Assembly: GCA_964388085.1 (NCBI GenBank)
Contig: CAYLZW010000018.1
Coordinates: 1-39,280, forward strand
Direction of reading: 5' to 3'
DNA: 39,280 nucleotides
Origin: CAYLZW01 sp964388085
Lineage (GTDB): Bacteria; Myxococcota; UBA727; CAYLZW01
This document shows positions 1 to 8,815 of the stretch, one piece after another. Each line of letters begins with the position of its first letter. Position 1 is the stretch's first letter. The position numbers and the translations under genes were made by a program. The notes under the pieces were generated by a model. The model saw only the letters and a program-made list of their open reading frames with translations. It was not told the origin of the DNA and did not search any database.

Positions 1-2
1 GC

Positions 3-1115
3 GTCGGCGTGCAGGGCAAGCGCATCGACAAGCGCGAGCGCAAGCCCGTGCACCTGACCTTCCTCGTCGACGTCTCGGGCTCGATGACCTCGCCCGACAA
101 GCTGCCGCTCGCGCAGCGCTCGCTGCACATGCTGACCAATGAGCTGAATGAGCACGACTCGGTCGCCATCGTCACCTACGCGGGCAGCACCGGTGAGGTG
201 CTGAAGGCCACCAAGGCCTCGCGCCAGGGCAAGCAGCGCATTCACGAGGCCATCGAGCGGCTGACCTCGGGCGGCGGCACCAATATGGGCTCGGGCATGC
301 AGCTCGCGTATCGGAACGCGCACCGCTTCCTCTCGAGCGACACCATCAGCCGCGTCATCGTGCTCAGCGACGGCGATGCCAACATCGGCAACACCTCGCA
401 CCAGGACATTCTGAAGTCCATCAAGGGCTACGTCTCCGAGGGCGTGACCATGTCGACCATCGGCTTCGGCACCGGCAACTACCAGGACCACCTGATGGAG
501 CAGCTCGCCAACGCGGGCAACGGCAACTACGCCTACATCGACTCCGAGAAGGCGGCCAAAAAGGCGTTCGTCGACGACCTCACCGGCACGCTGCAGGTCA
601 TCGCCAAGGACGTGAAGATCCAGGTCGACTTCGACAAGGAGCACGTCGCCGCCTACCGCCTCATCGGCTACGAGAACCGCGACGTCGCCGACAAGGACTT
701 CCGCAACGACCGCGTCGACGCCGGCGAGATCGGCGCCGGCCACACGGTCACCGCGCTCTACGAGGTGGTGCTGCGCGACAGCGACCGCGTGGGCTCGCTC
801 GGCGAGATCGCCACCGTGCGCCTGCGCCACAAGACGCCGCGCGGCGTGAAGGCCAGCGAGATCGCGCGCACGCTCACCGGCGCGCAGGTGAAGGATCGCT
901 TCGGCGACCTCGACCACAACACGCGCTTCGCCACCGCCGCGGCGCTCTCCGCCGAGATCCTGCGCGGCAGCGAGCACGTCGCGCACAAGACCCTCGAGGA
1001 CGCTCGCGCCATCGCCGCCGAGGCCTGCGTCGGCAAGTACGCCGAGGAGCGCCGGGAGCTGGTGGCGCTGCTGTCCAAGGTCATCGAGAACCGCCCCGCC
1101 TACAGCCAGCGCTGA
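3..1115 (+). CDS. vWA-domain protein, YfbK type (5' truncated by window)
   Basis: The frame is open to the left window edge; the GTG at 9 is probably internal because the family normally has an N-terminal region before the vWA domain. A metal-ion-dependent adhesion site is clear: DVSGSM about 20 residues into the visible frame, then GGGTNMGSG and VLSDGDAN further on. The part after about residue 200 matches the C-terminal region found in YfbK-like von Willebrand proteins (DUF3520 type). Such proteins are usually periplasmic or lipid-anchored and bind partners through a divalent metal. The missing N-terminus hides any lipobox. A strong hairpin terminator follows the stop codon, so this is the last gene of its transcript. 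Family assignment is firm, the biological role is unknown. Confidence 0.85.
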   Translation, partial: VGVQGKRIDKRERKPVHLTFLVDVSGSMTSPDKLPLAQRSLHMLTNELNEHDSVAIVTYAGSTGEVLKATKASRQGKQRIHEAIERLTSGGGTNMGSGMQLAYRNAHRFLSSDTISRVIVLSDGDANIGNTSHQDILKSIKGYVSEGVTMSTIGFGTGNYQDHLMEQLANAGNGNYAYIDSEKAAKKAFVDDLTGTLQVIAKDVKIQVDFDKEHVAAYRLIGYENRDVADKDFRNDRVDAGEIGAGHTVTALYEVVLRDSDRVGSLGEIATVRLRHKTPRGVKASEIARTLTGAQVKDRFGDLDHNTRFATAAALSAEILRGSEHVAHKTLEDARAIAAEACVGKYAEERRELVALLSKVIENRPAYSQR

Positions 1116-1136
1116 CGTTCAAGCGCTCGAACGACG

Positions 1137-1173
1137 AGAGGCCGCGAGCGACATCCGCTCGCGGCCTCTTTCG
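1137..1173 (+). terminator. Rho-independent terminator after vWA gene
   Basis: A 14-bp perfect stem (AGAGGCCGCGAGCG, 1137-1150) pairs with 1156-1169 across a five-base loop and is followed by a short T-rich tail. It lies 22 bp past the vWA stop codon and 37 bp before crcB, so it should separate the two transcripts. Confidence 0.8.
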
Positions 1174-1209
1174 TTCCGCGCGCTCCGAAGGGGGCGGTAC
1201 GCTCGCGCC

Positions 1210-1593
1210 ATGATGAAGCTCTTCGCCGTGTGTGCCGGCGGCGCGCTCGGCAGCGGCGCGCGCTACCTGCTCTCGCACCTCGCGCTGCGGCTGTTCGGCG
1301 CCGGCTTCCCCACAGGCACGCTGCTCGTGAACGTGCTCGGCTCCATGCTGCTCGGCGTGCTCATCCATCTCTCGACGAGAGATGGCTCGCTCTCGCCGGC
1401 GCTGAAGCTGTTTCTCACCGCCGGCTTCTGCGGCGGCTTCACCACCTACTCCACGTTCAACCTCGAGAGCCTGCAGCTCCTCGAGGACGGCCGCCTCGGG
1501 CTGTTCGCGCTCTATGCCGGGGCCACGCTGCTGCTCTGCCTCGGCCTCGGCTTCCTGTCGCTGCTGGCCGCGCGCGCGCTCTGGCCGAGCTGA
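1210..1593 (+). CDS. crcB: Fluoride ion exporter CrcB/Fluc
   Basis: 127 aa, the normal length for Fluc channels, which work as antiparallel dimers exporting fluoride across the inner membrane. Hallmarks are GGALGSGARY at the N-terminus, PTGTLLVNVLGS near residues 35-46 and the family signature GFCGGFTTYSTFNLE in the third helix (residues 77-91), which supplies the phenylalanine/threonine track and sodium site. Four hydrophobic helices can be drawn. It stands alone after a terminator. The short upstream gap leaves no room for a fluoride riboswitch, so expression is probably constitutive or from an unrecognised promoter. Confidence 0.92.
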   Translation: MMKLFAVCAGGALGSGARYLLSHLALRLFGAGFPTGTLLVNVLGSMLLGVLIHLSTRDGSLSPALKLFLTAGFCGGFTTYSTFNLESLQLLEDGRLGLFALYAGATLLLCLGLGFLSLLAARALWPS

Positions 1594-1935
1594 CCGGCAG
1601 TCGTTGTTCACACCATGTAGGTGGCCGCTTTAATATCTTTAATGCCCGGTAGTCTAGCGTCACCATCGCCCGCTATCCGCCGTGACCTCTTGACAAACAC
1701 CCGATAATCAGGTCCAATGCGGGCTTGGCGGTTACCGGACGCCTCGTTCGGCTCCGGTGCCCCGGCTCAGCTCCACGCGTCGCGCCCGAGCGCCCGCGGT
1801 CTTCACAGGCCCGGCTCGCCCTACCCAGCGCCGACGCCACCCGCGGCGTTCCTGCGAGCAGCACGACCCCGCGCCCGAAACCTCGTCGCTGACCACCCGG
1901 CCAGCGGCGTCACATCCCTCTTGGAGGTGCCTCGC
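1594..1935 (+). other. Intergenic leader upstream of the KamA-family gene
   Basis: No convincing gene. The first ~130 bp are noticeably AT-richer than the surroundings. TTGACA occurs at 1690-1695 and GATAAT at 1703-1708, but they are only 7 bp apart, so they do not form one promoter. The plus frame is open from 1717, but its translation (Arg/Pro/Ala-rich, no domain) looks like GC-rich noise before the true ATG at 1936. Confidence 0.5.
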
Positions 1936-3168
1936 ATGGGGCTCATCACGCTCTCCTCGTCCGCGCGCCCCGCTTCCCCCTTGGCCGGCAACCCGGGAGC
2001 CCCCGACTTCCGCGGCCGCAAGGTGCGCTACATCAAACATGTAGATGAGCTGGAAGACGTGCCCGAGAGCGTGCGCGAAGAGCTGCGAAAGGTCGCGGCT
2101 AAGTATGTCTTTCGATCCAACGACTACTACCTCGGGTTGATTGACTGGAACGACCCGAAAGATCCCATCCGGCAGCTCGTCATCCCGCGCGTCGAGGAGC
2201 TGAGCGACTGGGGCAAGCTCGACGCCTCGAACGAGGCCTCCATCACCGTCGTCAAGGGCGCGCAGCACAAGTACCAGCGCACGGTGCTGCTCTTGTGCAA
2301 CGAGGTGTGCGGCGCCTACTGCCGCTACTGCTTCCGAAAGCGCCTGTTCATGGACGACAACGACGAGGTCACCCTCGAGGTGCAGGAGGGCATCGACTAC
2401 ATCGCCGCCCACCCCGAGGTGACGAATGTGCTGCTCACCGGCGGCGACCCGCTCTTGATGTCGACGCGCAAGCTCGAGAGCATCTTCGCGCGCCTGCGCG
2501 CCATCCCGCACGTGGACATCATCCGCGTCGGCACCAAGATGCCCGCCTTCAACCCCTGGCGCGTGCTCGACGACGACAAGCTGCAGGCTGCCATCCGCAA
2601 GCACTCGACGGCCGAGAAGCGCATCTACATCATGGCGCACTTCGATCATCCGCGAGAGCTGACGCCCGAGGCGGTGGCCGGCCTCGACGCGCTGCAGCGC
2701 GCGGGCGCCGTCATCATCAACCAGTGCCCGCTCGTGCGCGGCGTCAACGACGACCCCGAGGTGCTCGGCGCGCTGTACCAGAAGCTCGAGGCCGTCGGCG
2801 TGCCGCCCTACTACCTGTTCCAGGGGCGTCCCACCGAGGGCAACGAGCCCTACGAGGTCCCGCTCGTCGAGGGCTTCGGCATCTTCGACCGCGCTCGTCG
2901 CATGGCGAGCGGCCTCGGCCGGCGCGCGCGCTTTTGCATGAGCCACGAGAGCGGCAAGGTGGAGGTCGTCGGCATCGACGAGCGCTTCCTCTACATGCGC
3001 TACCACCAGGCCAAGGACCCGCAGAACGAGAGCCGCTTCCTGGTCTTCCACCGAGACGACGAGGCCTACTGGCTCGACCAGCTCGAGCCCGTGGCCGGCA
3101 TGGGCGGCCCCGCGCTCGACCTCGGCGACGACGTGGGCGTCACCATGGCGGGCGCCGCGGCGGAGTGA
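1936..3168 (+). CDS. KamA-family radical SAM protein (lysine 2,3-aminomutase-like)
   Basis: 410 aa from ATG 1936, chosen because GGAGG (1923-1927) sits 8 bp upstream. The radical SAM cluster motif CGAYCRYC has its cysteines at residues 125, 129 and 132, and LLTGGDPLL is the usual SAM-binding GGE-like segment. K341 in HESGKVE aligns with the PLP-binding lysine of aminomutases. The family includes lysine 2,3-aminomutase (KamA) and EpmB, which makes beta-lysine for elongation factor P. No epmA, efp or kamD/E gene is in the window, so the amino-acid substrate cannot be told. It would work in the cytosol with an iron-sulfur cluster and PLP. It appears monocistronic. Confidence 0.85.
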   Translation: MGLITLSSSARPASPLAGNPGAPDFRGRKVRYIKHVDELEDVPESVREELRKVAAKYVFRSNDYYLGLIDWNDPKDPIRQLVIPRVEELSDWGKLDASNEASITVVKGAQHKYQRTVLLLCNEVCGAYCRYCFRKRLFMDDNDEVTLEVQEGIDYIAAHPEVTNVLLTGGDPLLMSTRKLESIFARLRAIPHVDIIRVGTKMPAFNPWRVLDDDKLQAAIRKHSTAEKRIYIMAHFDHPRELTPEAVAGLDALQRAGAVIINQCPLVRGVNDDPEVLGALYQKLEAVGVPPYYLFQGRPTEGNEPYEVPLVEGFGIFDRARRMASGLGRRARFCMSHESGKVEVVGIDERFLYMRYHQAKDPQNESRFLVFHRDDEAYWLDQLEPVAGMGGPALDLGDDVGVTMAGAAAE

Positions 3169-3198
3169 GGGCGGGCGGGTTGCCGGCAGCGCAGGTGT

Positions 3199-3231
3199 TT
3201 GGTATTAGAAAGGTATGACGTCTAATACCAA
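3199..3231 (+). promoter_or_regulatory. Palindromic operator over the antitoxin start codon
   Basis: Two perfect 11-bp arms, TTGGTATTAGA (3199-3209) and TCTAATACCAA (3221-3231), are separated by 11 bp that contain the ATG (3215). The centres are 22 bp apart, two helical turns, as expected for paired ribbon-helix-helix dimers. It is AT-rich in otherwise GC-rich DNA. Likely the autoregulatory site of the downstream toxin-antitoxin pair; a start-masking mRNA hairpin is an alternative. Confidence 0.7.
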
Positions 3232-3463
3232 GAGCAGCGTCACGCTTCCAGCGGACGAGCTACAGCTGCTCAAGCGGCTGAAGACGAGACTGAAGTTGAA
3301 GAGCAACGTCGACGTCGTTCGAGCCGGCCTGCGCCTGCTCGAGGAGACGACCGATCGGCAGGCGCTGCGGGAGGAATTTCGCCGCGCCTCGCTCGCCACC
3401 CGTGCCGGGCTCCGCGACGAGCTCGATGAGCTCGACCACCTCGCGGGCGAGGGGCTCGATTGA
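3215..3463 (+). CDS. Ribbon-helix-helix antitoxin (type II TA)
   Basis: 82 aa. The N-terminal half (SSVTLPADELQLLKRLKTR, then NVDVVRAGLRLLEE) fits a ribbon-helix-helix DNA-binding fold of the ParD/CopG kind: a short beta strand, two helices, and a basic face. The C-terminal half is charged and probably disordered until it binds the toxin. The stop codon overlaps the toxin start (TTGA), the classical arrangement for balanced synthesis. The start codon lies inside an 11-bp inverted repeat that it probably binds itself. Family call is from pattern only. Confidence 0.78.
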   Translation: MTSNTKSSVTLPADELQLLKRLKTRLKLKSNVDVVRAGLRLLEETTDRQALREEFRRASLATRAGLRDELDELDHLAGEGLD

Positions 3464-3822
3464 AGGCCCCCGCAGCGCCCGTGCAGCCGCAGCACGGTCA
3501 CCTCTACCTGGCCGACCTGAGCCCGAGCTATGGCACGGAGCCCGGCAAGGCGAGGCCGGTGCTCGTGCTGCAGACAGACCTCCTGAACGAGATGGCGCAC
3601 CCGTCGACCTGGGTGCTCCCGTGCAGCACGCGCCTCACGGGGGCGAGCGTTCTGCGGGTCGTGCTACCGAAGGGCATCGCTGGCAACGCACGCGAGTGTG
3701 AGGTGATGATCGACCAGAGCCGCGCGATCGATAATCAGCGCTTTCGGCGCCTACTCGGTCCACTCCCTGCGTCGATCTTCCGCGAGGTCAAAGAGAAGCT
3801 GCGGCGCGCCGCAGACCTATGA
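3460..3822 (+). CDS. MazF/PemK-family endoribonuclease toxin
   Basis: 120 aa from a TTG that overlaps the antitoxin stop by 4 bp; GAGGGG just upstream supports this start, whereas the in-frame GTG at 3481 lacks a ribosome site. The core GHLYLADLSPSYGTEPGKARPVL (residues 13-35) is the MazF/PemK signature with the catalytic Arg in KARPVL, followed by a beta strand with LPCST and a later IDQSRAID segment that carries the second catalytic region. MazF toxins are mRNA interferases, cutting at short sequence motifs and neutralised by the cognate antitoxin. The pair forms a self-contained bicistron. It converges with the next gene with only 3 bp between. Confidence 0.88.
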   Translation: MKAPAAPVQPQHGHLYLADLSPSYGTEPGKARPVLVLQTDLLNEMAHPSTWVLPCSTRLTGASVLRVVLPKGIAGNARECEVMIDQSRAIDNQRFRRLLGPLPASIFREVKEKLRRAADL

Positions 3823-3825
3823 GGC

Positions 3826-4341
3826 TCAGCCGCCCTTCACCCGGCGCAGCGCGGTCACGAGCGCCTGCTTCTCCGACGCCCAGCTGCCGAGGAGGCCCGT
3901 GCGCTCCTCGCGCGGCAGCCAGCGGTTCATGAGCTCGAGGTCGTGCGCCACGCGGGTGGCGAAGCGCTCGCTGAAGCCGAGCCCGAGCGCGGCGTCGATG
4001 ACGAGGCGGCGTCGGCGGCGGCGATCGAGCGCTGCGAAGCCCGCGTCGCCGGCGGCGACGAAGGTGAGCACGACGAGGAGCGTCACGAGCGGCAGGCCGT
4101 AGCCGAGGAAGCCGAGCAGGAAGGTGGCCGCCGTGCTGCCCGCGAGCAGGCGCACCACCGTGGCGCCGAGGCCGCGCGGGCCGACCTCGTCGAGCAGTTG
4201 CACGAAGGTCGCCTCGTCGAGCTGGTCGTAGCCGTCGATGCGCGAGCGCGCGATCGGGGCGTCGCTGTCGCCCGGCACCGCGATGGGAGCGCCGGACGGT
4301 CCACCTTGCAGCGCCGAGCTGAGCGGGAGCGCCTGCCTCAT
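3826..4341 (-). CDS. Small two-TM membrane protein, unknown
   Basis: 171 aa. A soluble N-terminal segment of about 55 residues is followed by two hydrophobic helices (around residues 57-95, ending in VVLTFVAAGDAG), then a strongly basic stretch DRRRRRR that should sit on the cytoplasmic side, and an amphipathic C-terminal domain. No family is recognised. It starts 27 bp after the upstream ASH/PKD lipoprotein on the same strand and probably shares its transcript. No clear ribosome site, so translation may be coupled. Confidence 0.6.
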   Translation of the reverse strand: MRQALPLSSALQGGPSGAPIAVPGDSDAPIARSRIDGYDQLDEATFVQLLDEVGPRGLGATVVRLLAGSTAATFLLGFLGYGLPLVTLLVVLTFVAAGDAGFAALDRRRRRRLVIDAALGLGFSERFATRVAHDLELMNRWLPREERTGLLGSWASEKQALVTALRRVKGG

Positions 4342-4368
4342 ACGTTCGTCATACGAACCGGAGGGCGC

Positions 4369-6003
4369 TCAAAAAGGACAGCCCCAATTGCTCAGGTAGT
4401 TGTCGATGGGAGCGACGATGGCGCCGCCGTTTTGCCACTGCACCTCGGCGACCTCCCACTTGTCGTTGCTGTTGCTGACCTGGGCGGAGCGCTCGAAGGC
4501 GAGGCCGCCGTTCACGTAGATCTTCACCGTGGCGTAGGTCTCGACCGAGCCCGAGAAATAGTGCACCGCGGACGTGTAGGTGTCGTTGCCCGGCGCGTCG
4601 ACGTTGATGTTCTCGGGGCCGTAGCCGGTGAGGTCGTCGACGTCGAGGCTCGGGTCACCGGCGGTGCGTCCGGAGACGCCGTCCCACTCGGGCGGCGAGA
4701 AGCTCGTGGCCTTGCAGTTCTGCCAATTGCAGCTGTTGTCGTCGTCGCAGTAGGGCCCGCCGCTGCGGTTCAGGTGCAGGTCGAGGTCGTTGTACTGGCT
4801 GTCCCAGGTGAGCTGCACGTGCAGGCGCTCGGAGGGCACGGAGGAGAGCGTCACGCGCGCGTCGTTGGTCGACGTCAGGCCCTGGTCATCGGTGACGGTG
4901 AGGCTGACCACGAACGTGCCCGCCACGTCGAGCCCGGGGCGGTCGCCGGTGGAGGAGGAGAAGAAGAAGCCGGTCTCCATGGCGTTCGGCTGGCTGAGCT
5001 CGACGCTCGACTCCGGCGGCTGCTCGACGATGGACCACTGGTACGAGGTGATGCTGCCGGAGGCGATGGCGGGCTGGCTGTTCATCCCCGTCAGCACGAC
5101 GTCGTCGAGCGGCCGCACCTGCACGTTGCCGCTCGGGGGCGAGCCGTTGACGCTGTCGATCTCGGCGATGGCCGTCGGCGCCTGGGCGCCGAACACGCGC
5201 AGCGGCACCGTCACCTGCGGGTTCAGCGGGTCGGTGCTGTCGATGAGCAAGGTGCCGGTGATCTCGCCGGCGGTGTCGGGCTTGGCCCAGAGCCGCAAGC
5301 TCACGCCGGCCGCCGTCTGCACCGTCGTCGGGATGGGGAACACGCCGGCGGGCCCGAACACGCTCTGATCGGTGTCGGGCGTGAAGCCGATGCCGGTGAT
5401 GAGCAGCTCGCGCTGGCCGACGTTCTCGAGCGAGAGGTCGCAGAAGGCGGTGACGCCCGTGCCGACGTCACCAAAGTCGCACGCCGTGGGGTTCACGCTG
5501 ATCTCGGGCGCGCCGAGATCGAGGCCGCGGCCGACGAAGTGGATGATGACCTGCTCGTCCGGATCGAGGTTCGCGGCGTCGGAGGAGATGACGACGCTGC
5601 CGGTGACCTCGGACTCGACGGTGGGCGTGAACTGCACGACCACCTCCTCGCCCGCGTCGCCCGATCCCGCGGCGACGGCCTTGGGCAGCTCGCCCTTGAG
5701 CGTGAAGGCCGGGTCGCTGTCGTCCGACATCACGATGGAGCTCACCTGCAGCTCCACCGGGGAGGGGTTTTTCAGCAGGAAGCGGAACAGCCGCGCCTGA
5801 CCGATCTGCACCTCGCCGAAGTCATAGGCGCACTCGCGGATGCCTTGCTCCGCGCACACGGACACCGACGGGTCGAAGGGGTCGGCGATCTCGATCTTGG
5901 GCGCGACGCGCTGGAGCGCGGGCTCACACTCGCAGTTGCTGAACGCGATCACCGACAACGCGGCGATGAGGAACGGGCCTCGGTTCGCTCGGCGCAAACG
6001 CAT
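4369..6003 (-). CDS. Lipoprotein with ASH/HYDIN-like and PKD-like domains
   Basis: 544 aa from ATG 6003, chosen because CCGGAGAG precedes it by 6-7 bp and a lipoprotein signal follows (MRLRRANRG, hydrophobic core, FSNC lipobox). The frame continues upstream but that part is Pro/Ser-rich and not protein-like. Two repeats around residues 55-155 and 165-270 (CAYDFGEVQIGQ, CDFGDVGTGV, with Asn-Pro-Ser and VVQFTP/RLWAKP strands) look like ASH/choice-of-anchor immunoglobulin folds. A PKD-like domain follows (residues 280-390, SYQWSIVEQP and VSLTVTDDQG). The last 150 residues contain VQLTWDSQYNDLDLHL, as in YfaP-like domains that bind divalent metals. It is probably an outer-membrane surface or periplasmic adhesion-type lipoprotein. 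Confidence 0.78.
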   Translation of the reverse strand: MRLRRANRGPFLIAALSVIAFSNCECEPALQRVAPKIEIADPFDPSVSVCAEQGIRECAYDFGEVQIGQARLFRFLLKNPSPVELQVSSIVMSDDSDPAFTLKGELPKAVAAGSGDAGEEVVVQFTPTVESEVTGSVVISSDAANLDPDEQVIIHFVGRGLDLGAPEISVNPTACDFGDVGTGVTAFCDLSLENVGQRELLITGIGFTPDTDQSVFGPAGVFPIPTTVQTAAGVSLRLWAKPDTAGEITGTLLIDSTDPLNPQVTVPLRVFGAQAPTAIAEIDSVNGSPPSGNVQVRPLDDVVLTGMNSQPAIASGSITSYQWSIVEQPPESSVELSQPNAMETGFFFSSSTGDRPGLDVAGTFVVSLTVTDDQGLTSTNDARVTLSSVPSERLHVQLTWDSQYNDLDLHLNRSGGPYCDDDNSCNWQNCKATSFSPPEWDGVSGRTAGDPSLDVDDLTGYGPENINVDAPGNDTYTSAVHYFSGSVETYATVKIYVNGGLAFERSAQVSNSNDKWEVAEVQWQNGGAIVAPIDNYLSNWGCPF

Positions 6004-6266
6004 CGTTCTCTCCGGGAGCGACGGCGGCGGCGGAGACCGGCGCGGTGTCGCTGTCGAGCTGGGGACGGGAGGGGAGCCCTTGGGAGGTGCAACTGTAGGG
6101 AGGCGGATTCCTGACATGCAACGGGGTTCGTGCGCGTTCCTCCCACCGGTCGACGACGAGGTGCGACGTCAACCTACATTTCAGAAGCCTCGCTCGCTCC
6201 CGGTCTCACTCCGGGTAGATTCGTGCCGCGTCTTTTGCCGCGTGCGTCGAGGAGCGCAGAACCCCA

Positions 6267-8804
6267 ATGGACTTCACCGAGCTGAAACGGAAGCTGATGA
6301 GCACCGATGGCGAGGCGCACGAGGCGCTGCTCGACGTCGCCGCGCAGAAGGCGACGCCGTCCGATCTGGTCGCCATCGCGGGCCTGCTCGTCGACGAGAG
6401 CGAGCGCCTGCGCGCGGCCGCCATCGAGATCCTCGCGCGCGCGCGCTTCGCCCCCGCGGCCGGCGCGCTGCTCGCCGTCGTCAAAAGCCGCGGCGGCAAA
6501 GAGCGCGCGGCTGCGTTACGTGCGCTCGCTGCCCTGACCCGAGGCGGCGACGAGGAGCGCGTGCTCGCCGGCGCCCGCGCCTTCGTCGACGACCAAGACC
6601 CTGCCGTGCGCGCGGCCGCGCGCGCCCTCGTCGAGCAGCTCGACAAGTCCGCCGGCGCTCCGCTCGCGGGGGCGGGCGACGCCGCCGTCACCTTCGGGCT
6701 CCTCTCGCCCGATCGCGAGAAGCGGCGCGTGGCCCTCGTGCGCACCCTGAAAGAGCACCGTGATCCCGCGCGCGAGCTCACGCTGGCGCTCACCGAGACG
6801 CGCTCCTCCGTCGTGCGCATGGACCTGCTCGCCGGCCTCGGCACCCTCGGGCAGGACGCGCTCGCGAGCGCCGCGCTCACCGTGCTGCAAGAGGCGGACG
6901 CCGACCTCGTGGCCCTGCTCGCCCGCCAGCTCGAGCAGAAGCTGAAGGACGCCGACGAGAAGACGCGCCAGAGCGTCGGCCGCGCCGTGCTCGAGGCGGG
7001 CGAGCGCGTGCACTCTCCGCTCGCCCGCGCCGCCGCCGACGCCTGCGCGCTCGCCCTCGTGCCCGAGCTCGGCGCCTGTGATCAAGCCCGCCGCGTCGGC
7101 GAGCTCGACGCCGAGGACCTCGAGCGCCTCAAGGACGCCCTCGTCTCCCTCCCCGAGGGCACGCGCGCCGACGCCTTCGCCGCGCTCTTGCAGGGGCTGA
7201 CGCGGAGCCCCGCGCGCACGGGCGCCTTCGCCGAGGTGCTCTACGCCGACCTGCACCGCCTCGACGTCGTACAGAAGGCCTCGCTGCTCGCCGTCGCCAC
7301 GCGCGCGGCGGGCGCGAGCGGTGACGACGCCGATCTCGCGCGCCACCTCGGCCCGCTCGCGCGCCTGCTCGCGCGCCTCGTACCGCGCGGCGCCGCCTTA
7401 CCCTCGCGGCTCGTCGTCGGCCTGCGCCTGTCTCCGCAGGCGGCGGATCGCTTCGCGCTCATCGAGCTGCTCGCCGCCCTCGGCACCGAGGAGTCCGCCG
7501 ACTGCCTCTTGCAGCTCAGCAAGAAGGGCGACGAGGCCGTCAAGACCCGCGCGCTCGAGGCGCTCAAGGCCTTCAGCTCCGACGAGGTCGAGATCCTCGT
7601 GCACCCCGATGGCGTCGAGCTCCTGCCTCGCTACCAGACGGCCTCGGGCGAGCGGCTGTCGCCCGAGGGACGCTTCCTCACGGATCGCCACGGCGCCCGC
7701 TACGTGCTCTCGGAAGAAGGCACGCCCATTGGCGAGCGGGAGACGCCCTACGGCGGCTGTCGTTGCTGTTTCCGGCCGCGCGCGCTCGCGGAGGCGCAGT
7801 TCAAAGACGGCGACAAAGCGCTGCCCACCTGCCCGGTGACCGCGCAGCGCCACCTCATCGATCCCGACGAGGGCCCGTTCCTCGAGGAGAGCCACCCGCT
7901 CGGCGCCTGCGTCGTGTGTGAGACCGTGCGGCCGCTCGCGCGCCAGGGCGATCGCGTGCTCTGCCTCTCGTGCCACACGAGCTACGAGCGCCACGGCGAA
8001 GGCTACCGGCCGCGTCCCGCGCAAGCGGCCGACGGGCCGATCTACGTCATCACGCAAGCAACCAGCGGCGCGCCGCCGACCATTCCCGAGATCCAGGACG
8101 CGCCTCGGCCGCCGACAGAAGCGGAGCTCGCCGAGCTGCCTGCCGAGCTGCGCCGCGCGCTCGCGGCCAATGTCGTCCTCGTCGGCCGCGGCTCCTTCCG
8201 CATGTGGGGGGCCACCGGCATCGTCGTCGCGAAGAGCGCTGACGAGATCGCCATCTTGACCAGTCGTCACGCCGTCGAGGAGGTCGGCGGAGAGCACGCC
8301 GGCACCCGCGTGCCGCTCACCTGCTACACCATCGCCGGTGACGAGGCCGAGACGCGCGTCGTCTGGGTCGCGTCACAAGGCCTCGACCTCGCCCTCCTGT
8401 GCGCGCGCGTGCCGCACCCCGAGCAGGTCGACGTCATCGATCTGACGGCCGGCCGCCCGGCGCGCCCCGGTGACGAGGTGTTCGCCGTCGGCAACGCGCT
8501 CGGCCTACCGTGGAGCTATTCGTCGGGCCCGGCGTCCGCTCTACGCACATTGCCGACGAGGCAGGGGCTCGACGTCCGCTTCCTGCAGACCTCGATGAAC
8601 CTCGCCTCGGGAACCGGCGGCGGCGGCGTCTACCTGAAGGACGGCAGCCTGTGCGGCGTCATCTCCTGGTACCGCCAGGCGGGCTCGTCGTCGGAGACGA
8701 ACTTCGCCATCAGCGTCGAGTCGGTGGTCGCGGGCTTGCGCCGGGAGCGCGTGCGCTTTGGCGGCGTACCGCTGTGTGCGTCGGAGGACCGCGCTTCCGA
8801 GTGA
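6267..8804 (+). CDS. HEAT-repeat / Cys-cluster / trypsin-like (likely inactive) protein
   Basis: 845 aa, cytosolic by sequence (no signal peptide). Residues 1-450 are alpha-helical repeats of HEAT type (LVDESERLRAAAIEILARA and similar). Residues 498-569 hold cysteine pairs (CRCC 498-501, CVVC 548-551, CLSC 566-569) resembling zinc ribbons. From about 630 there is a chymotrypsin/HtrA-like fold: H668 in TSRHAVEE and D707 in GLDLALL match the catalytic His and Asp, but where GNSGGPL is expected the sequence reads GTGGGGV, so G784 replaces the nucleophile. It may therefore be a binding or scaffold pseudoprotease. Divergent from the ASH lipoprotein; GAGGAG lies ~13 bp before the ATG. Confidence 0.75.
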   Translation: MDFTELKRKLMSTDGEAHEALLDVAAQKATPSDLVAIAGLLVDESERLRAAAIEILARARFAPAAGALLAVVKSRGGKERAAALRALAALTRGGDEERVLAGARAFVDDQDPAVRAAARALVEQLDKSAGAPLAGAGDAAVTFGLLSPDREKRRVALVRTLKEHRDPARELTLALTETRSSVVRMDLLAGLGTLGQDALASAALTVLQEADADLVALLARQLEQKLKDADEKTRQSVGRAVLEAGERVHSPLARAAADACALALVPELGACDQARRVGELDAEDLERLKDALVSLPEGTRADAFAALLQGLTRSPARTGAFAEVLYADLHRLDVVQKASLLAVATRAAGASGDDADLARHLGPLARLLARLVPRGAALPSRLVVGLRLSPQAADRFALIELLAALGTEESADCLLQLSKKGDEAVKTRALEALKAFSSDEVEILVHPDGVELLPRYQTASGERLSPEGRFLTDRHGARYVLSEEGTPIGERETPYGGCRCCFRPRALAEAQFKDGDKALPTCPVTAQRHLIDPDEGPFLEESHPLGACVVCETVRPLARQGDRVLCLSCHTSYERHGEGYRPRPAQAADGPIYVITQATSGAPPTIPEIQDAPRPPTEAELAELPAELRRALAANVVLVGRGSFRMWGATGIVVAKSADEIAILTSRHAVEEVGGEHAGTRVPLTCYTIAGDEAETRVVWVASQGLDLALLCARVPHPEQVDVIDLTAGRPARPGDEVFAVGNALGLPWSYSSGPASALRTLPTRQGLDVRFLQTSMNLASGTGGGGVYLKDGSLCGVISWYRQAGSSSETNFAISVESVVAGLRRERVRFGGVPLCASEDRASE

Positions 8805-8815
8805 CAGCCGAACCC

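Noticed and set aside
1174..1209. Fluoride riboswitch before crcB
   Set aside because: Only 36 bp separate the terminator tail from the start codon and the upstream hairpin is a plain terminator.
1690..1708. TTGACA plus GATAAT as one promoter
   Set aside because: The boxes are 7 bp apart, too close for sigma70.
3943..6114. 723-codon plus-strand open frame
   Set aside because: Shadow of two minus-strand genes; long runs of Val/Ala/Arg/Asp without hydrophobic core.
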